9,276 nucleotides of DNA, taken from NCBI GenBank assembly GCA_031289325.1, contig JAITPS010000037.1, positions 1 to 9,276 on the forward strand, written 5' to 3'. Below are positions 7,077 to 9,276 of the stretch, piece after piece (the first letter of the stretch is position 1; each line of letters opens with the position of its first letter). Source of the DNA: Candidatus Methanovirga meridionalis. GTDB lineage: Archaea > Methanobacteriota > Methanobacteria > Methanobacteriales > Methanobacteriaceae. The notes below the pieces were generated by a model. It saw only the letters and a list, made by a program, of their open reading frames with translations. It searched no databases and was not told where the DNA came from. The translations under genes were made by a program, and so were the position numbers.

Positions 7077-7565
7077 TTAAAAACAATTATAAATTATTTT
7101 AATAAGATTTTTAATAATCCAAAGACAGTAATATAATCTAATTATTATAATAATACCAGACCAGATTATCAAATAAAATATAACTGTATTTAAGCATTTA
7201 GGTGCAATCAAGCCAAATAAAGAGATTAATATAAATAAAAATAAATAGCTTAGTGTGCTAGTAAATGTTTTAAATAAATCTTTTTTTGTTTTAGTATTTA
7301 AATTTTTTAAATCTTTTAATTTAGTCGATTCCATGAAAATCATTATGATAGAAATAGTAGTTATTATAAAACCAAATAAAGTTCCAGCAATAGTTGAAGT
7401 AGCAACATAAAAATTAGCTCTAAAATTCTCAATTAATTGCTGTAAACAAATGGAGTCGAACAAGGAATTTAAAAGCAAAAATAATACAAATGTCATTATA
7501 GTTGCAATATAAATACCAATTTTTAGAAAATTTTCTTTATAATAATCTTTAATTTTATTAAACAT
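7077..7565 (-). CDS. Four-helix membrane protein, RexB-like partner of the upstream gene
   Basis: A 162-residue membrane protein starting at ATG 7565. A GGTGG lies seven bases before that codon and ten bases separate it from the stop of the upstream gene. A longer reading from 7643 would overlap that gene, adds 26 basic residues and has no Shine-Dalgarno. Four hydrophobic helices are seen at about 16-36, 53-78, 101-121 and 126-151. A basic cytoplasmic-type loop (KLKDLKNLNTKTKKD) lies between helices 2 and 3. Lambda RexB (144 residues, four helices, inner-membrane ion channel that depolarises the cell) has the same plan, and its second helix, as I recall it, contains a similar SxxAGT followed by a basic loop. 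Here the stretch is STIAGTLFG (57-65). A role as membrane effector of an abortive-infection pair is inferred. KwaA of Kiwa, also a small four-helix protein, is an alternative relative. Confidence 0.6.
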   Translation of the reverse strand: MFNKIKDYYKENFLKIGIYIATIMTFVLFLLLNSLFDSICLQQLIENFRANFYVATSTIAGTLFGFIITTISIIMIFMESTKLKDLKNLNTKTKKDLFKTFTSTLSYLFLFILISLFGLIAPKCLNTVIFYLIIWSGIIIIIRLYYCLWIIKNLIKIIYNCF

Positions 7566-7569
7566 TGAA

Positions 7570-7574
7570 ACCAC
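7570..7574 (-). promoter_or_regulatory. Shine-Dalgarno GGTGG of the membrane protein gene
   Basis: GGTGG on the minus strand lies right after the TAG (7576-7578) of the upstream gene, at normal distance from the ATG at 7565. It shows that the two genes are adjacent rather than overlapping, and translated from one message. Confidence 0.6.
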
Positions 7575-7575
7575 C

Positions 7576-8472
7576 CTATTTTCCATTGATAATCTCATTG
7601 ATTTTATTCTTACATTCTTCATACGACTTAATAATAGCTTCAAAAATAGAATCGGATTTTACATGTCTTTGTTGATCATCTATTGTTTCTACAGTTTTTT
7701 TAGAAAATATAAAATTTTCCAATAAATTAAACTTTTCAACTTTGTAATCGTTATTTGAATTTTCAGCAACTAATTTGCAAGTATCAACAGAATCTTTATG
7801 GATAGTCAGGAAATCAGCGATTTTATCTAAAAATAGAATTGATATAGGCTTTTTCTGATATTTTTTTGGTCTTATTAAGATCTCAATAATATCAGAATCG
7901 CTTGTTTCACTTAATTTTTTAATGCCATCGAACATATTTTGATCTAAATATTTTATATCTTGCAATTTATTTTTATGTACTGCAATATTAAATTTTTTGA
8001 TTGCTCCCATTTCTGCAATTGTTTTACTAATGTCTTCATTCATCAATGGCAAAATTTTAATATCATCAACTAAATTGTTTGCTTTATTAAGAAGGTATTC
8101 TTCCAAACTTTTAACCCTTGGACCATAAGAATTAAATTCTGAAGCTAAAACATTGTCTGGAAAAATAATGAAATGCATTGGTTCAAAAAGGGATTGTTTT
8201 GGTTCAATTTTTAATGGAGATGTTGTTCCATTTTCTTCAATTAATGGAAGATTTGTATTTCTTCTATTTCCTATAAAACATTTTATAATATCACTATCTA
8301 CACTTTCAACAAACATAGATCTTGAATTACCATTAATCATAGGAAAATATTTTCCACTATCATTAAAAGGTAAATCATTAATAAAATTGAATATTTCCAT
8401 TGGTTTAACATCAATGTCATTCTTTTTAAAAATAATTTTGTAAAAGCTTATTTTTCGTTCGATTTTAACCAT
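7576..8472 (-). CDS. RexA-like protein, putative sensor of a two-gene phage-exclusion system
   Basis: A soluble protein of 298 residues, without signal peptide or membrane helix. The N-terminal ISFYKIIFKK strand and the helix PMEIFNFINDLP (24-35) are followed by MHFIIFPDN (99-107), EFNSYGPRVKSLEEYLLNK (112-130), IKILPLM (138-144), MGAIKKFNIAV (155-165) and DIIEILIRPK (194-203). Lambda RexA (279 residues), as I remember it, has the same series in the same order and at similar spacing: FYATYRS, a FLNSL helix, SFLFVEGD, FGPTTSDLTDFLIGK, VQIEPLM, a FIGRTTVKV strand and LDIVIKPK. RexA senses phage recombination or replication intermediates and opens the RexB channel. The gene is followed after ten bases by a RexB-sized four-helix membrane protein, in the same order as rexA-rexB. 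KwaB of Kiwa (DUF4868) is a possible alternative relative. Start: ATG 8472, with only a weak GAGAG upstream. Confidence 0.6.
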   Translation of the reverse strand: MVKIERKISFYKIIFKKNDIDVKPMEIFNFINDLPFNDSGKYFPMINGNSRSMFVESVDSDIIKCFIGNRRNTNLPLIEENGTTSPLKIEPKQSLFEPMHFIIFPDNVLASEFNSYGPRVKSLEEYLLNKANNLVDDIKILPLMNEDISKTIAEMGAIKKFNIAVHKNKLQDIKYLDQNMFDGIKKLSETSDSDIIEILIRPKKYQKKPISILFLDKIADFLTIHKDSVDTCKLVAENSNNDYKVEKFNLLENFIFSKKTVETIDDQQRHVKSDSIFEAIIKSYEECKNKINEIINGK

Positions 8473-8612
8473 ATAAATCTCTCAAATTGTAATTATAGTC
8501 ATTATGTAATTGTTTTTAATTTTTGAATGATGATTTTTTTTAATAAATTATTTAATTTTAAATATTACTTTATTAAAATCCATGATTTTAAATTTTAAGT
8601 AATATACAGGCG
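8473..8612. repeat. Spacer with dispersed repeat copy C (about 8497-8605)
   Basis: The 140 bases between the RexA-like start and the intron's 5' exon consist mostly of a copy of the repeat also seen at 2190-2310: AGTCATTATG, then TTTTTGAATGATGA, a T8 tract, AATTATTTAATTTTAAATATTAC and ATCCATGATTTTAAATTTTAA. It lacks the 12-base insertion of copy A. The promoter of the minus-strand RexAB-like unit must lie in or beside it. No clear TATA box stands out. Confidence 0.7.
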
Positions 8613-8727
8613 ATGTCTAAATTTTTACTGATGACAATATTTGTTAATATTAATTATGATATTAGTATTATGTTAAAAGCAATATTATCAATCAAAAATA
8701 TGTTAGATGGACTATTTAAATCTTCCT
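8613..8727 (+). other. 5' exon of the group II intron, possibly an interrupted small gene
   Basis: An ATG at 8613, preceded by AGG, opens a frame that runs 38 codons to the intron insertion point and continues into the intron only as far as a TAG 12 bases past the GTGCG. The peptide (MSKFLLMTIFVNINYDIS..., then IMLKAILSIKNMLDGLFKSS) has plausible composition, and the part containing IMLKAIL faintly recalls the start of some transposases. I cannot identify it. The other exon would lie beyond the window. Confidence 0.25.
8722..8727 (+). other. IBS1 of the group II intron
   Basis: CTTCCT forms the last six exon bases before GTGCGAC and is the exact reverse complement of the loop AGGAAG at 9021-9026. 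A possible IBS2, CTATTT at 8712-8717, is complementary to AAATAG at 9003-9008, but its spacing from IBS1 (four bases) is less typical and AAATAG may be partly in a stem. Confidence 0.75.
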
Positions 8728-9276
8728 GTGCGACAGGATAGGGTCTCTATTCTTCATTAATTAAATCAGCGAAATATTGTTAAATATTTTAATTCCATTT
8801 GTGTGGGATTTTCTCCCCAGAAATTCTTAAACAATTGATTGGTTAAGAGGTTGCATGATGGAAATGTCTAATTAACTATAAGTATCCATATAGTTAAGGG
8901 ATAGAGAAAGAATGACAAGGCTAACAATAAGTGAACAATTATAAGCATAGTTAATAAAAGCAATAGGTAGGATGCAGCACCATTAGGTTACTATTGTCTT
9001 GCAAATAGGAAATAAGTATTAGGAAGATACTTAATAGTTCACAACCCATATATTTGTCGGTGTAACGATTGAGCCTAAACCATTCGTATCTGAGAAGAGA
9101 TTAACCTGATAAGCCTCAAGAAGTCCTTAAAAAAAACAGAACTATCTTGTTCTTGTATTTTTTAGGTAGGTTTGATTGTAAATGATAACTAATACTCTTC
9201 TGGAGGTAGAGGATATTGAAGTAAGCGAATGCCGTTATTAACCGAAATGTAGCAGGAAATCGAATAATACAATAAC
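8728..9276 (+). mobile_element. 5' part of a group II intron, cut by the window end
   Basis: The stretch starts GTGCGACAGGATAGGG, the GUGYG 5' end of bacterial-type group II introns, very like the Lactococcus LtrB intron start GTGCGCCCAGATAGGG. Base composition shifts abruptly from the A/T-only surroundings to a mixed, purine-rich sequence with no long open frame, as expected of a structured ribozyme. A short hairpin near the start (GGATAG, loop, CTATTC) fits domain I, and the EBS1 hairpin is described separately. The rest (for example AAGCGAATGCCGTTATTAAC and GTAGCAGGAAATCG near the end) looks like the remaining domains before domain IV. The intron-encoded reverse transcriptase/maturase, usually starting about 550-600 bases in, and the domain V/VI 3' end are outside the window. 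It is oriented opposite to the defence genes. Confidence 0.85.
9014..9032 (+). ncRNA. EBS1 hairpin of the group II intron (domain I)
   Basis: AAGTAT (9014-9019) pairs perfectly with ATACTT (9027-9032), presenting the loop T-AGGAAG. AGGAAG matches the last six exon bases CTTCCT over its full length. In group II introns this pairing selects the insertion target and the 5' splice site, so the match identifies the boundary at 8727/8728 independently of the GTGCG motif. Confidence 0.8.

Noticed and set aside
7566..7643. Longer N-terminus and overlap of the membrane protein gene with the upstream gene
   Set aside because: GGTGG directly before ATG 7565 gives a normal start ten bases after the upstream stop. 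The extra 26 residues only arise by reading the upstream gene in another frame.
8153..8443. Open frame of 96 codons antisense to the RexA-like gene
   Set aside because: The opposite strand carries the more protein-like, motif-bearing frame in a coherent gene pair.
7077..8472. Firm assignment to the Kiwa system (kwaA-kwaB)
   Set aside because: Sizes and topology would fit, but the order is soluble protein first and membrane protein second, and the motif series matches RexA better. It is kept as an alternative only.

Overview
The window is very AT-rich and most likely comes from a methanogenic archaeon of the Methanobacteriales (Methanobrevibacter or Methanosphaera type). The best evidence is a complete two-domain ATPase of the AtwA family (component A2 of the methyl-coenzyme M reductase system), which is known from methanogens and their relatives. 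Shine-Dalgarno sequences of the AGGTGG/GGAGAT kind, poly-T tracts after genes and long A/T-only spacers with short tandem repeats fit that assignment. The genus is an inference.

Left part (1-4400): an array of seven 20-bp AT repeats precedes two overlapping plus-strand genes for the inner-membrane permeases of a nickel/peptide-type ABC importer (NikB/DppB-like and NikC/DppC-like). No binding protein or ATPase of the importer is inside the window. A 628-bp spacer separates them from the convergent atwA gene. The spacer is made of T7 tracts, seven 15-bp tandem repeats and diverged copies of a dispersed repeat. If the importer carries nickel, it would supply the metal of cofactor F430 in the enzyme that AtwA helps to activate, but substrate specificity cannot be read from the permeases.

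Middle and right part (4900-8475): all genes are on the minus strand and look like a small, partly decayed defence island. In order of transcription they are: a ~298-residue soluble protein and a 162-residue four-helix membrane protein, which together resemble phage lambda RexA/RexB in order, size, topology and several short motifs; a broken remnant of a nucleotidyltransferase (MNT)-HEPN toxin-antitoxin type locus; and a protein with a type I restriction (HsdR N-terminal) PD-(D/E)XK nuclease domain, whose last 74 residues are put out of frame by a one-base change in a run of six A. The archaeal RexAB-like pair is the most interesting item in the window.

Right edge (8728-9276): the first 549 bases of a group II intron on the plus strand. 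It begins GTGCGAC and has an EBS1 hairpin loop exactly complementary to the six exon bases before the intron. The reverse transcriptase gene expected in domain IV would lie beyond the window. The intron and the repeat next to it border the island on that side.

Function statements rest on motifs read by eye and on remembered family sequences. No database search was run.
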